Assembly: GCF_019038415.1 (NCBI RefSeq)
Contig: NZ_JAFKRG010000035.1
Span: 1 to 64,000 of the forward strand
Reading direction: 5' to 3'
Length of the DNA: 64,000 bases
Source of the DNA: Synechococcus sp. CCY 9618
GTDB taxonomy: Bacteria > Cyanobacteriota > Cyanobacteriia > PCC-6307 > Cyanobiaceae
Below, one piece after another: positions 37,477-46,333 of the stretch (positions are counted from its first letter, which is position 1; each line of letters starts with the position of its first letter). The notes below the pieces were generated by a model. It was not told the DNA's origin and did not search any database. It was given only the letters and a program-made list of their open reading frames with translations. The translations under genes were made by a program, and so were the position numbers.

Positions 37477-38523
37477 TCACTCCCTTGCCGTGACGCCACC
37501 GAGGGAAGCCAGGACACTGCGGTGCACCTGGCTGGACCGTTGCAGGGCCTCGATCCCGTCCCGATCCGGCGGGCTATCGAGAAGGGCGCTCCAGATGTCC
37601 GCAAGGGCGGCGCCGGCAGGAACCTCGAGGTCATGGCAGGGGCAGACGATGCCGGCGGCGGCGGCGGCCACCTTCGGGTCGTAGCTGAGGGCAGCGCAGG
37701 GACTGCCCGCCAGGGCGGCCAGGATCAGACCATGCAGCCGCATGGCCAGCACCAGTCCGGCCCGTTGGAAGTGGTCCAGGGCCTCCTCCGGAGTCGCCAC
37801 CGCCAGCTCCCGGCTGCGGGCTGCCAGGGCCGGGCCGATCAGTCCCTGCCGGCCAAGGCCCGCCAGAAGCCCGCGATCCTGGTCCCGGTGGAAGGGGAGC
37901 CAGAGCACTTCCCGGTCCGCCGTCACCGCCAGCCGTTCGACCGCCTCCAGATAGGGCAGCCAGGCCGCCCCCTGCAGCTGGTGCACCGGGCGGAAGCAGA
38001 GCACGATCGGGCCGCCACGGCCGCTCCAGGTGCGGGCCGGCAGGGCCCAGACCGGATCACTGCCCACGGGAGCCTCCACCCCCCAGGCCCGTGCCTGCAG
38101 GGCGGAGGCCCCGTCGCGCCAGCTGATGGCGGTGGCGAGCGGAAGCAGGGCCCGCACCAGGGCGCGGCTGCGGCGGCGGCGCAGGGGACCGAGCCCCTGG
38201 CCCCAGAGGATCACGGGCCTGCCGCCCAGACGGGACGCCATCATGAGGGCGCCGTAGTAGAGGAGGCTGCTGAAGCTGGTGGCGTCCTGGAGCAGGCTGC
38301 CGCCGCCCAGCACCAGGGCATCGCAGCGGCTGAGGGCGGCCAGCACCGCTGCCAGACGGCGGCGGTCGATGGTCTCCACCCCGAACCGGTCCCGCACCAG
38401 CTCCTGATCATGGGCCGTGACCACGGGGAGGCACACGGGGGGAAGCTGGTCCAGCAGCACCTGGAGGAGGGCATCGTCGCCCAGGTTGTGCTCGCCGTAG
38501 TAACCGCAGATCAGAGCACGCAT
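37477..38523 (-). CDS. csaB: Polysaccharide pyruvyltransferase CsaB
   Basis: CsaB adds pyruvate ketals to cell-wall-linked polysaccharides, creating anchors for S-layer (SLH) proteins. The 348-aa protein opens MRALICGYYGEHNLGDDALL and contains LVLGGGSLLQDATSF, GQGLGPLRRRRSR and the C-terminal MRLHGLILAALAGSP motif of the family. It is convergent with the phosphoesterase gene (3-bp gap). Confidence 0.9.
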   Translation of the reverse strand: MRALICGYYGEHNLGDDALLQVLLDQLPPVCLPVVTAHDQELVRDRFGVETIDRRRLAAVLAALSRCDALVLGGGSLLQDATSFSSLLYYGALMMASRLGGRPVILWGQGLGPLRRRRSRALVRALLPLATAISWRDGASALQARAWGVEAPVGSDPVWALPARTWSGRGGPIVLCFRPVHQLQGAAWLPYLEAVERLAVTADREVLWLPFHRDQDRGLLAGLGRQGLIGPALAARSRELAVATPEEALDHFQRAGLVLAMRLHGLILAALAGSPCAALSYDPKVAAAAAGIVCPCHDLEVPAGAALADIWSALLDSPPDRDGIEALQRSSQVHRSVLASLGGVTARE

Positions 38524-38578
38524 CCGACGCAGCGGCCGTTCCGGCTCCGTACATTACGGATCGCACCGGGACGCGCCC

Positions 38579-38896
38579 ATGCACGCACTGTCGCTGCCCA
38601 CCTGGTGGATCCACATCACCTCAGTGCTGGAGTGGATGCTGGCGATCCTGGCGGTGCAGGCCTTTGGCCGGCGGCGGCGAGAAGGGGGCTGGCGCTGGCT
38701 GGCCCTGGCCATGGTGCCCGCCCTGGTCAGCGCCATGGCCGCCTGCACCTGGCACCTGTTCGACAACAGCGAGGCCCTCAAGGGGCTGGTGGTGTTCCAG
38801 GCGGCCCTCACCACCCTGGGCAACGGGGCCCTGGCGCTGGCCACCTGGAACCTGCTGCGGCTGCAACGATTGGCCGGCGGCCAGGACACCCCGTGA
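38579..38896 (+). CDS. DUF2499 membrane protein
   Basis: This 105-aa protein has three hydrophobic helices and the family motifs PTWWIHITSVLEWMLAI and TWHLFDNSEALKGLVVFQA. The family is restricted to oxygenic phototrophs and has plastid-targeted plant homologues. Function unknown to me. It overlaps the next gene by GTGA, and the pair DUF2499-DUF3593 is conserved. Confidence 0.85.
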   Translation: MHALSLPTWWIHITSVLEWMLAILAVQAFGRRRREGGWRWLALAMVPALVSAMAACTWHLFDNSEALKGLVVFQAALTTLGNGALALATWNLLRLQRLAGGQDTP

Positions 38897-39282
38897 GCAT
38901 CGGCCTGCCCTGGGCACGGTGGTTGGAGCAGCTGGGCGGCGTCGATCCGGCACCTTTCTTCGTGCTCTCCCTGCTGCCGTACCTGGCCTTCCTCTGGTGG
39001 GCCGGCCGGGTGCGGGCCTTTCCGCGGCTCGCCCTGCAGGGCTTCCGGCTGACGCTGCTGTTCGTGGCGGTCACGATCGGCGCCGCGGTGCTGGCCCAGG
39101 TGAACTACGGCCGGCAACTGGCGGATGTGGATCCCCTGCACGGGGGCGCCGAAGCCTTCCTGACCCTCAGCAACCTGGTGGTGCTGCTGGGCTTCCGGCC
39201 CGGGGAGACGCAGGCAGACCCACCCGGGGACGATCCGTCAAAAGGGCCAGGGTCCCCCCCGGAGCTCTCGGATCCAAGGTGA
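38893..39282 (+). CDS. DUF3593 membrane protein
   Basis: The 129-aa protein starts at a GTG overlapping the previous stop. Three membrane segments lie in FFVLSLLPYLAFLWWAG, LTLLFVAVTIGAAVLA and EAFLTLSNLVVLLGF. The family accompanies DUF2499 in cyanobacteria and plants. The tail is Pro/Asp-rich. Its function is unknown, probably in the thylakoid or plasma membrane. Confidence 0.82.
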   Translation: MSIGLPWARWLEQLGGVDPAPFFVLSLLPYLAFLWWAGRVRAFPRLALQGFRLTLLFVAVTIGAAVLAQVNYGRQLADVDPLHGGAEAFLTLSNLVVLLGFRPGETQADPPGDDPSKGPGSPPELSDPR

Positions 39283-39348
39283 ACAAGTCTTAAGGGGGCG
39301 GGGCGTCGCCAGGCATCACCCGGAAGATGGGGCGTCGGCAAGTGCATC

Positions 39349-39606
39349 ATGATCGCTCCTCTCCTGGCCATGGCTCCCGCTTCGATCAGCTGGTCTCCCA
39401 AGGTGGCCCTGGTCATGATCGTCTGCAACGTCATCGCCATCGCCATCGGCAAGGCCACCATCAAGCAGCAGAACGTGGGCCTGAAGCTTCCCAACGACAG
39501 CTTTTTCGGTGGCTTCAGTCATGGCGCCATGCTCGGCACCACCAGCCTGGGTCACATCTTCGGCATGGGTGCCATCCTCGGCCTGGCCTCCCGCGGCGTC
39601 CTCTGA
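39349..39606 (+). CDS. psaK: Photosystem I reaction centre subunit PsaK
   Basis: PsaK is a peripheral two-helix subunit at the outer edge of photosystem I, binding antenna chlorophyll. This 85-aa protein has both helices: VALVMIVCNVIAIAIGKATI and the second, around HGAMLGTTSLGHIFGMGAIL. The loop KLPNDSFFGGFS is typical. It is transcribed alone or after DUF3593, 66 bp away. Confidence 0.95.
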   Translation: MIAPLLAMAPASISWSPKVALVMIVCNVIAIAIGKATIKQQNVGLKLPNDSFFGGFSHGAMLGTTSLGHIFGMGAILGLASRGVL

Positions 39607-39638
39607 GGCCGATCCGCTTCTGCGCCAGCCCAGCCGCT

Positions 39639-40877
39639 TCAGCGCCAACCCATCAGATAGGGCATCGCCCTGAGCCCGTAGCGCTCGAACCGATAGCCGA
39701 ACAGCAGGGCCGAGAGATCCTCCGCCCTGCTGCTCTCCAGGCCGCGAAGCACCCGGTCCAGCCGCCCATCGGCGCGGGACTCGTGGAGGCTCAGCCAGGT
39801 GCGCCGTGCCAGCCGTCCGCTGAGGGACCAGCGCCAGCCGAGGGCTCGACGCAGTTGGCCTGGGTAAGGATCCAGCGCCCGGTCCTGGCAGGCAGTGCGA
39901 CCACCGCAGCCCAGGGCCTCCACCAGCAGCGGTGTCAGCACAACGCTGCTGGTCAGAGCGTGGCGGATGCCCTCACCACCCAGCAGGTTGGCGGTGCTGA
40001 CCGCATCCCCGAGCCCCACCAGCCGGCCCCGGCGGTGGGGCTCCCTGCGCCGGATCGTGCTGCGCACCAGGCCACCGTGGCGATCCAGCACATCGAAGGG
40101 CGCGCCAGCCGGGCCGGTGCCCAGCAGACGACGGCCCAGATCGGTGATCAGGGCACCGAGCGGCGGCTGATCGCGCTGGGTGTCCACCAGCCGGCACACC
40201 CCCAGCTTCAGCACCCCGGGGGTCATGGGAAAGATCCAGCCGTAGCCCTGGGGCACCCAGTCGCTGCCGAGACAGAAACTGAGCCGGTCGGCCCAGGGCT
40301 GCCAGCATTCCGGGGACACCCGCAGCAGCCACTCCAGACCGGCGGCCCGCACCAGTCCATCCCGCGGGCCGGCGGCAGGGGGATCCCCCAGCAGGGCCCG
40401 GGTGTGGCCGCTGGCATCCACCGTCCAGGCACTGCGGACCCGCAGGGTGCTGCCGTCGGCGCGACGCAGCACCGTGGTGATCCGATCGTCCTCCTGGTGG
40501 CAGGAGACGGCCTGCAGCCCCAGCCTCACCTGTCCGCCCCAGCGGCGGCACTGATCGGCCAGCCACTGGCGCAGGGCACCGAAATCGAGCACGACCCCGA
40601 GGGGCCTGGGGGACCCCCAGCGTCGTGTGGCGTCACCGGGCCCGATCAGTTGCCATTCCCGCCAGCGACTGCCCACCACCTCGGCCGGCAGAGCGAATGC
40701 ATCCATGGCCTCGATCGGCAGGGCGGCGCTGCTGAAGGAGGAGCGACCCAGGTCGCTCAATCTGTCCACAAGGAGCACGTCCACCCCGCTGCGGGCGAGC
40801 CGACGGGCCAGGTCAGCGCCGGCCGGCCCTGATCCCACCACCAGCACCTGGCAGTGGAGGTCCGCCTCAGACCGCAA
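39639..40877 (-). CDS. FAD-dependent oxidoreductase, geranylgeranyl reductase-like
   Basis: The 412-aa flavoprotein has an N-terminal dinucleotide fold [20 protein letters not shown] and the second FAD motif [20 protein letters not shown]. It lies directly after dxs, with an 11-bp overlap. This suggests a role in isoprenoid, prenyl-lipid or carotenoid metabolism, but the substrate cannot be named. Similar proteins are annotated as geranylgeranyl reductase family or lycopene-cyclase-like. Confidence 0.8.
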   Translation of the reverse strand: MRSEADLHCQVLVVGSGPAGADLARRLARSGVDVLLVDRLSDLGRSSFSSAALPIEAMDAFALPAEVVGSRWREWQLIGPGDATRRWGSPRPLGVVLDFGALRQWLADQCRRWGGQVRLGLQAVSCHQEDDRITTVLRRADGSTLRVRSAWTVDASGHTRALLGDPPAAGPRDGLVRAAGLEWLLRVSPECWQPWADRLSFCLGSDWVPQGYGWIFPMTPGVLKLGVCRLVDTQRDQPPLGALITDLGRRLLGTGPAGAPFDVLDRHGGLVRSTIRRREPHRRGRLVGLGDAVSTANLLGGEGIRHALTSSVVLTPLLVEALGCGGRTACQDRALDPYPGQLRRALGWRWSLSGRLARRTWLSLHESRADGRLDRVLRGLESSRAEDLSALLFGYRFERYGLRAMPYLMGWR

Positions 40878-42786
40878 GGGCGGAAGGAACGGCGACCCGG
40901 AACACCGGACGGAAGCGATCCAGGATCCGGTCGGCCATCAGGGAGGGCGTGAGCCCGAGGGTCTCCTTGCTCTGCTGGGGACTGGCGTGGTCCACCAGGA
41001 CATCGGGAATGCCGATCCGCAGCACGGGCACCGCCAGCTCGTGGTCGTTGAGGCTCTCCACCACGGCGGCTCCGAAACCACCCGCCAGGGCACCCTCCTC
41101 CATGGTCACGATCCGGCCGATCCGGCGGGCCAGGGGCAGGATCAGGGCCTCATCAAGGGGGCGCAGGAAGCGGGCGTTGACGACCGCGGCCCTCACCCCT
41201 TTCTCCTGGAGGAGACCGGCGGTGGCCATGGCCGGGGCCACCATGGCGCCGTAGGCCACGATCAGCAGATCGTCGCCGTCGGTGAGCAGCTCACCGCGGC
41301 CGATCTCCAGGGGCTGCCAGCCTTCGTCCATCAGGGGCACCCCTTCCCCCTCTCCCCTGGGGATGCGGATGGCACAGGGACCGTCGTGGGCGATCGAGGT
41401 GACCAGCATGCGCTGCAGTTCGGCCTCATCCTTCGGGGCCATCACCGTGAAGTTGGGCACGGACCTCAGATAGCTGATGTCGTACTGACCCTGGTGGGTG
41501 GGGCCGTCGGCGCCGACGATCCCGGCCCGGTCGAGCACGAAGGTGACCGGCAGCTTCTGAATGCCCACGTCGTGGATGATCTGGTCGTAGGCCCGCTGCA
41601 GGAAGGTGCTGTAGATCGCCACCACCGGCCGCAGGCCTTCACAGGCCATGCCCGCCGCCATGGTGACGGCATGCTGCTCGGCGATGCCGACGTCGAAGTA
41701 CTGGTCGGGCAGAGCCTTCTCCAGCAGGTCCAGGCCCGTGCCGGTGGCCATGGCGGCCGTGATGCCCACCACGCGGGGATCCTGCTCGCAGATCTTCACC
41801 AGGGTCTGGCCGAACACCTTGCTCCAGCTGGGGGGCTTGGGTTTGCTGGAGGGATAGGCCTTGCCGGTGGCCAGGTCGAAGGCCGACTGAGCGTGGTAGC
41901 CCACCTGGTCGGCCTCGGCATAGGGATACCCCTTGCCCTTGGTGGTGGCCACGTGCACCAGCACCGGGCCTTCGCAGCGGTGGGCGGCCTGGAAGGTGCG
42001 CACCATCTCAGGGATGTCATGGCCGTCGATCGGGCCCACGTAGGTGAAGCCAAGCTCCTCGAACACGGCGCCCACCTTGGGCACCGCCAGCCGTTTCATG
42101 CTCTCTTTGAGGGTCTTGAGCTCGTTGGGCAGCTCCCCGTGCAGGAACGGCAGGTGTTTGACCGCCTCTTCGGCGCTGCCGGAGAGAAACTGGACCGGCT
42201 TGCTCAGCCGCATGCGGTTCAGGTGGGTGGAGAGTGCACCCACCGGCGGCGAGATCGACATGTCGTTGTCGTTCAGCACCACCAGCAACTTGGTGCGAGG
42301 CAGATGGCCGGCATGGTTGATGGCCTCCAGGGCCATGCCGCCGGTGAGGGCGCCGTCACCGATCACCGCCACGCATTTGAAATCCTCACCGCGGCGGTCG
42401 CGGGCCAGGGCCATGCCCAGGGCGGCCGAGATGCTGGTGGAGGCATGGCCGGCGCCGAAGTGGTCGAAGCGGCTTTCGCTGCGCTTCAGGTAGCCCGCCA
42501 CCCCGCCCTTCTGGCGCAGGGAATGAAAATTCTTGTAGCGGCCCGTGACCAGCTTGTGGGGGTAGGCCTGATGACCCACGTCCCACACCACCCGGTCGTG
42601 GTCGAGATCAAGGGTCTGGTAGAGGGCGAGGGTGAGCTCCACCACCCCGAGGCCAGGTCCCAGGTGACCACCGCTGGTGGCCACCACCTCCAGGTGCTTC
42701 TCGCGGATCTGGCGGGCCATGGCTTCCAGCTCGGCGGTGCTGAGGCCATGCAGCTGATTGGGATGGCTCAGCTCGCTCAGATGCAT
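40867..42786 (-). CDS. dxs: 1-deoxy-D-xylulose-5-phosphate synthase
   Basis: Dxs condenses pyruvate and glyceraldehyde-3-phosphate, the entry step of the MEP isoprenoid pathway that feeds chlorophyll, carotenoids and quinones. The 639-aa enzyme shows the thiamine diphosphate motif [18 protein letters not shown] with a later NDN, the [14 protein letters not shown] segment and the catalytic [15 protein letters not shown]. Length is normal. It is divergent from ilvA. Confidence 0.97.
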   Translation of the reverse strand: MHLSELSHPNQLHGLSTAELEAMARQIREKHLEVVATSGGHLGPGLGVVELTLALYQTLDLDHDRVVWDVGHQAYPHKLVTGRYKNFHSLRQKGGVAGYLKRSESRFDHFGAGHASTSISAALGMALARDRRGEDFKCVAVIGDGALTGGMALEAINHAGHLPRTKLLVVLNDNDMSISPPVGALSTHLNRMRLSKPVQFLSGSAEEAVKHLPFLHGELPNELKTLKESMKRLAVPKVGAVFEELGFTYVGPIDGHDIPEMVRTFQAAHRCEGPVLVHVATTKGKGYPYAEADQVGYHAQSAFDLATGKAYPSSKPKPPSWSKVFGQTLVKICEQDPRVVGITAAMATGTGLDLLEKALPDQYFDVGIAEQHAVTMAAGMACEGLRPVVAIYSTFLQRAYDQIIHDVGIQKLPVTFVLDRAGIVGADGPTHQGQYDISYLRSVPNFTVMAPKDEAELQRMLVTSIAHDGPCAIRIPRGEGEGVPLMDEGWQPLEIGRGELLTDGDDLLIVAYGAMVAPAMATAGLLQEKGVRAAVVNARFLRPLDEALILPLARRIGRIVTMEEGALAGGFGAAVVESLNDHELAVPVLRIGIPDVLVDHASPQQSKETLGLTPSLMADRILDRFRPVFRVAVPSALAV

Positions 42787-42882
42787 GCCCGTCCTTGCTT
42801 CCAGACGGTCAATCTACGGGGTTCGACAAAGCACGCGGCGACAACCGCCGCCGTTGCATGGTCGGGTTGCAACACTGGAAGC

Positions 42883-44493
42883 ATGACCGAGGCCGCCAGC
42901 GACCACGCCGACCCCGGGGCGAGCCCCTACCTGCAGCGGATCCTGCGGGCGCGGGTGTACGACGTGGCGATCGAATCACCCCTCGATCCGGCCCCCAACC
43001 TCTCCCGCCGGCTGCACAACCGGGTGCTGCTCAAGCGGGAGGATCTCCAGCCCGTGTTCAGTTTCAAGCTGCGGGGCGCCTACAACAAGATGGCCGGCCT
43101 GGACCGGGCGGAACTCGACCGGGGCGTGATCGCCGCCAGTGCCGGGAACCACGCCCAGGGCGTGGCCCTGGCCGCCCAGCGGCTGGGCTGCACCGCCGTG
43201 ATCGTGATGCCCGTCACCACCCCCGAGATGAAGGTGCGCTCGGTGGCGGCCCGCGGAGCCGAGGTGGTGCTCCATGGCGACACCTACGACGAGGCCTGCG
43301 ACCACGCCCATCGGCTCCAGGGGGAACGGGGTCTGACCTTCATCCATCCCTTCGACGATCCGGACGTGATCGCCGGCCAGGGCACCATCGGCCTCGAGAT
43401 CCTGCGCCAGTGCTCCGAACCCCCTGATGCCATCTATGTGGCGGTGGGGGGCGGCGGTCTGATCGCCGGGATCGGCGCCTATGTCAAGAGCCTCTGGCCC
43501 CGGGTGCAGGTGGTGGGGGTGGAGCCCTGCGATGCCGATGCCATGACCCGCTCCCTGGCGGCGGGGAAGCGGGTGCGGCTGGAGCAGGTGGGCCTCTTCG
43601 CCGACGGCGTGGCCGTGCGTCAGGTGGGGGAGCACACCTTCGCCCTCGCCCAGCGCTGCGTCGACCGGATGATCACGGTGGACACCGACGAGATCTGTGC
43701 CGCCATCAAGGACGTCTTCGAGGACACCCGCTCGATCCTGGAACCGGCCGGAGCCCTTTCCGTGGCCGGGATGAAGAAGGACGTGGCCCAGCGCCAGCTT
43801 CGCGACCACACCCTGGTGGCAGTGGCCTGCGGAGCCAACATGAATTTCGACCGGCTGGCCTTCGTGGCCGAACGGGCTGGGCTGGGGGAGGAGCGGGAGG
43901 CCCTGCTGGCAGTGGAGATCCCGGAACAGCCCGGCAGCCTGGCCCGCTTCTGCGCCGTGCTCGGCCAGCGCAGCCTCACCGAGTTCAGCTACCGGCTGGC
44001 GGATCCCCGACTGGCCCATATCTTCGTCGGCGTGCAGATCAGCGGCCACCAGGACACCCGCCAGCTGATGCAGGCCCTGGAGGCCCAGGGATTTCCCTGC
44101 CTCGACCTGAGCGACGACGAACTGGCCAAACTGCACCTCTGCCACATGGTGGGAGGACGCTTGCCAGCCAGCGCCGGAAGCGCCCGGAACCAGGGGGAGG
44201 AGCGGCTCTACCGGTTCGTGTTCCCCGAGCGGCCCGGAGCCCTGATGGCCTTCGTGAACGCTCTGCATCCCAGCTGGAACATCAGCATCTTCCATTACCG
44301 CAACCATGGCGCCGACGTGGGGCGCATCGTGGTGGGCGTCCAGGTGCCGCCGGCGGAGCGCGACGACTGGCAGGCCTTCCTCGCCGGACTGCCCTACCAG
44401 CACTGGGACGAGACCGACAATCAGGCCTATCGGCTGTTCCTGGGCGAGATGGGCCGGCCCCTGGCCAACAGCAACGGACTGGTGGGCGTCTGA
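42883..44493 (+). CDS. ilvA: Threonine ammonia-lyase (biosynthetic, two ACT domains)
   Basis: IlvA deaminates threonine to 2-oxobutanoate, the first step of isoleucine synthesis. The 536-aa enzyme has the PLP lysine in SFKLRGAYNKM, the loop SAGNHAQGVALAAQ and the glycine-rich VGGGGLIAGIGAYVKS. Two ACT-like regulatory repeats follow (EIPEQPGSLARFCAVLG and VFPERPGALMAFVNAL), which sense isoleucine and valine. The ATG at 42,883 was chosen because a much longer upstream open frame lies antisense to dxs. Confidence 0.96.
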   Translation: MTEAASDHADPGASPYLQRILRARVYDVAIESPLDPAPNLSRRLHNRVLLKREDLQPVFSFKLRGAYNKMAGLDRAELDRGVIAASAGNHAQGVALAAQRLGCTAVIVMPVTTPEMKVRSVAARGAEVVLHGDTYDEACDHAHRLQGERGLTFIHPFDDPDVIAGQGTIGLEILRQCSEPPDAIYVAVGGGGLIAGIGAYVKSLWPRVQVVGVEPCDADAMTRSLAAGKRVRLEQVGLFADGVAVRQVGEHTFALAQRCVDRMITVDTDEICAAIKDVFEDTRSILEPAGALSVAGMKKDVAQRQLRDHTLVAVACGANMNFDRLAFVAERAGLGEEREALLAVEIPEQPGSLARFCAVLGQRSLTEFSYRLADPRLAHIFVGVQISGHQDTRQLMQALEAQGFPCLDLSDDELAKLHLCHMVGGRLPASAGSARNQGEERLYRFVFPERPGALMAFVNALHPSWNISIFHYRNHGADVGRIVVGVQVPPAERDDWQAFLAGLPYQHWDETDNQAYRLFLGEMGRPLANSNGLVGV

Positions 44494-44536
44494 GGCCTGC
44501 GATACGTTGCCGCCACGCCGTGTGGCGGACCTCGCC

Positions 44537-45109
44537 ATGCCTGCACCCGAACCCACCGCCATCGATCCCATCCCGGGGCTCTCCCTGCCGGCGCGGCTTG
44601 AGGCGATCCTCTACCTCAAGGGCCGCCCCCTCGAGCTGGGCGAACTGGCCGCCATCGCCGGGATCGAGCGGGACGATGCGGAACTGGCCCTGATCACCCT
44701 GATGGCCGACTATGCCCACCGGGACACGGCCCTGGAGATCCACCAGGAGGGCCAGCGCTACGGTCTGCAGCTGCGGGCGGGCCTGGGGGATCTGGTGCAG
44801 AACCTGCTGCCGGTGGACCTCTCCGTCGCCGCCCTGCGCACCCTGGCCACCATCGCCCTCAAGAAGCGGCTGCTGCAGTCGGAACTGGTGGAACTGCGGG
44901 GGTCGGGGGCCTACGACCACATCAAGGAACTGTTGGCCCAGGACTTCATCGAGCGCCGTCGCCAGAGCGAAGGCCGCTCCTACTGGCTCAGCCTGAGCGA
45001 GAAGTTCCACCGCACCTTCTCCCTGCAGGCGGAAGATCTGGCCGCCCTGGGCTCGCGCCTGGCGGCCGCCGAGGTCACTGAACCTCCCGGCGAAGAAGCC
45101 CCTCCATAG
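44537..45109 (+). CDS. scpB: Segregation and condensation protein B
   Basis: ScpB partners with ScpA and SMC in chromosome condensation. The 190-aa protein has two winged-helix domains, with the typical LEAILYLKGRPLELGELA start and LRTLATIALKKRLLQSELVE followed by GAYDHIKELLAQDFIERRR. ATG at 44,537. It lies between ilvA and a YggT gene on the same strand. Confidence 0.9.
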   Translation: MPAPEPTAIDPIPGLSLPARLEAILYLKGRPLELGELAAIAGIERDDAELALITLMADYAHRDTALEIHQEGQRYGLQLRAGLGDLVQNLLPVDLSVAALRTLATIALKKRLLQSELVELRGSGAYDHIKELLAQDFIERRRQSEGRSYWLSLSEKFHRTFSLQAEDLAALGSRLAAAEVTEPPGEEAPP

Positions 45110-45150
45110 AGTTGGAGAGCGGTTGCAGCTCCACCCATCAGACTGTCTCG

Positions 45151-45441
45151 ATGAACATCCTCGTCTTCCTGCTCCAGGTGATCGCCCAGACCCTGAGCAT
45201 CTACCTGCTGGTGCTGCTGGCACGGGTGCTGCTGAGTTGGTTCCCCAACCTCGACTGGAGCAACCCGGTGCTCTCCAGCGTCAGCGCCATCACCGACCCC
45301 TATCTCAACGCCTTCCGCGGCATCATTCCCCCCCTGGGGGGCCTGGATCTCTCCGCCCTGCTGGCCTTCATCGCCCTGCAGCTGGCCCAGAGCCTGCTGG
45401 GAGCCTCCATCGCCACCCTCTCCTCCGGCATCCCCTACTGA
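45151..45441 (+). CDS. YggT-family membrane protein
   Basis: This 96-aa protein has two hydrophobic helices (VIAQTLSIYLLVLLARVLLS and a C-terminal helix) and the family motif SWFPNLDWSNPV with ITDPYLNAFRGIIPPLGGLD. In cyanobacteria and chloroplasts, relatives (Ycf19/CCB3) are linked to cytochrome b6f maturation or nucleoid distribution; the exact role here is unknown. Confidence 0.88.
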   Translation: MNILVFLLQVIAQTLSIYLLVLLARVLLSWFPNLDWSNPVLSSVSAITDPYLNAFRGIIPPLGGLDLSALLAFIALQLAQSLLGASIATLSSGIPY

Positions 45442-45450
45442 AGCTGGCCC

Positions 45451-45948
45451 TCAGGAATCCGCCAGGGCCTGCTCCAGGGGCAGCAGCTCGTCGTCGATTC
45501 CGGCGCGGGTGCGCACCGGGGCATTGAAACCGCGGGCCTTGACGCTGCGGGTCTGCAGAGGCCCGGGGGTGCCGGCCGGCACGGCCAGTCGCAGGGCGAA
45601 GGAGGAGCGGCCGGGGGGCACATCACCGATGGATCCCACCCGGGTGCGGTTGGGCAGCACCGGTTCGCCGCTGGCATCGAGGATCAGGCCGAACACGTCG
45701 GTGTCGACCACCGGCCGGGAGCCGGGGTTCACCACCACGCCCCGAAGGGCCCAGCAGGTGGCACCGCTGGGGCGGGCCAGTTCCGGCTGGGTGGCCAGGT
45801 CGTCAGCGGGGCAGGGCTCCAGCATCACCTCCGAGACCTTCAGGTCGGCGGCGCCGACAGGAGCGGGAGCTCCCAGCAGCAGGGCCAGACTCAGGACCAG
45901 AACGGTGAGCAGCCGGGAGAACGAAAGAACGGTTCTTCGCTGCATCAC
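45451..45948 (-). CDS. Exported hypothetical protein
   Basis: The ~165-aa protein has a clear signal peptide (LLTVLVLSLALLLGAPAPVGA) followed by an all-beta domain with a pair of Cys (EPCPAD and TCWALRG) that may form a disulfide. The text VVNPGSRPVVDTDVFGLI and PPGRSSFAL suggests an Ig-like or FxLYD-type fold. GTG and ATG starts are adjacent; the ATG overlaps the mazG-like stop. No named family. Confidence 0.7.
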   Translation of the reverse strand: MMQRRTVLSFSRLLTVLVLSLALLLGAPAPVGAADLKVSEVMLEPCPADDLATQPELARPSGATCWALRGVVVNPGSRPVVDTDVFGLILDASGEPVLPNRTRVGSIGDVPPGRSSFALRLAVPAGTPGPLQTRSVKARGFNAPVRTRAGIDDELLPLEQALADS

Positions 45949-46274
45949 CGCCGATCGCCACTGCCTCCGATCACGTTACGGTCCGCCCGGCTGGCCAGCT
46001 TGGCCAGGTTGGCGCTGGCCACATCTTCCAGATCAAGGCCAAGCTCGGTGGCCAGCTGGGCCACATACCAGAGCACGTCCCCCAGTTCCAGTCGCAGGTC
46101 GTCACGGACCTCATGGCAGAACACTCCCCCCCGGTCGCGCAGCACCTTCTTCACCTTGTCGGCCACCTCGCCGGCCTCCCCGCAGAGACCCAGGGTGGGA
46201 TAGATCGCATTGCTGCCGGCATCGGGGTAGCGCGCGGTCTCACTGGAGCGTCGCTGGTAGTCCTGAAAGTCCAT
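45945..46274 (-). CDS. MazG-like nucleotide pyrophosphohydrolase
   Basis: The 109-aa all-alpha NTP pyrophosphohydrolase has the paired acidic helices of the MazG/dUTPase superfamily: LCGEAGEVADKVKKVLRD (ExxE) and LRLELGDVLWYVAQLATELG (ExxD). It hydrolyses nucleoside triphosphates, probably non-canonical ones. It is divergent from pyk, 59 bp away. Confidence 0.88.
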   Translation of the reverse strand: MDFQDYQRRSSETARYPDAGSNAIYPTLGLCGEAGEVADKVKKVLRDRGGVFCHEVRDDLRLELGDVLWYVAQLATELGLDLEDVASANLAKLASRADRNVIGGSGDRR

Positions 46275-46333
46275 TGCAAGCGCGCTCCTGGCAAGTTCGG
46301 ATGGTAGTTTCCGCCCTTCCCCACGGTCGTCCG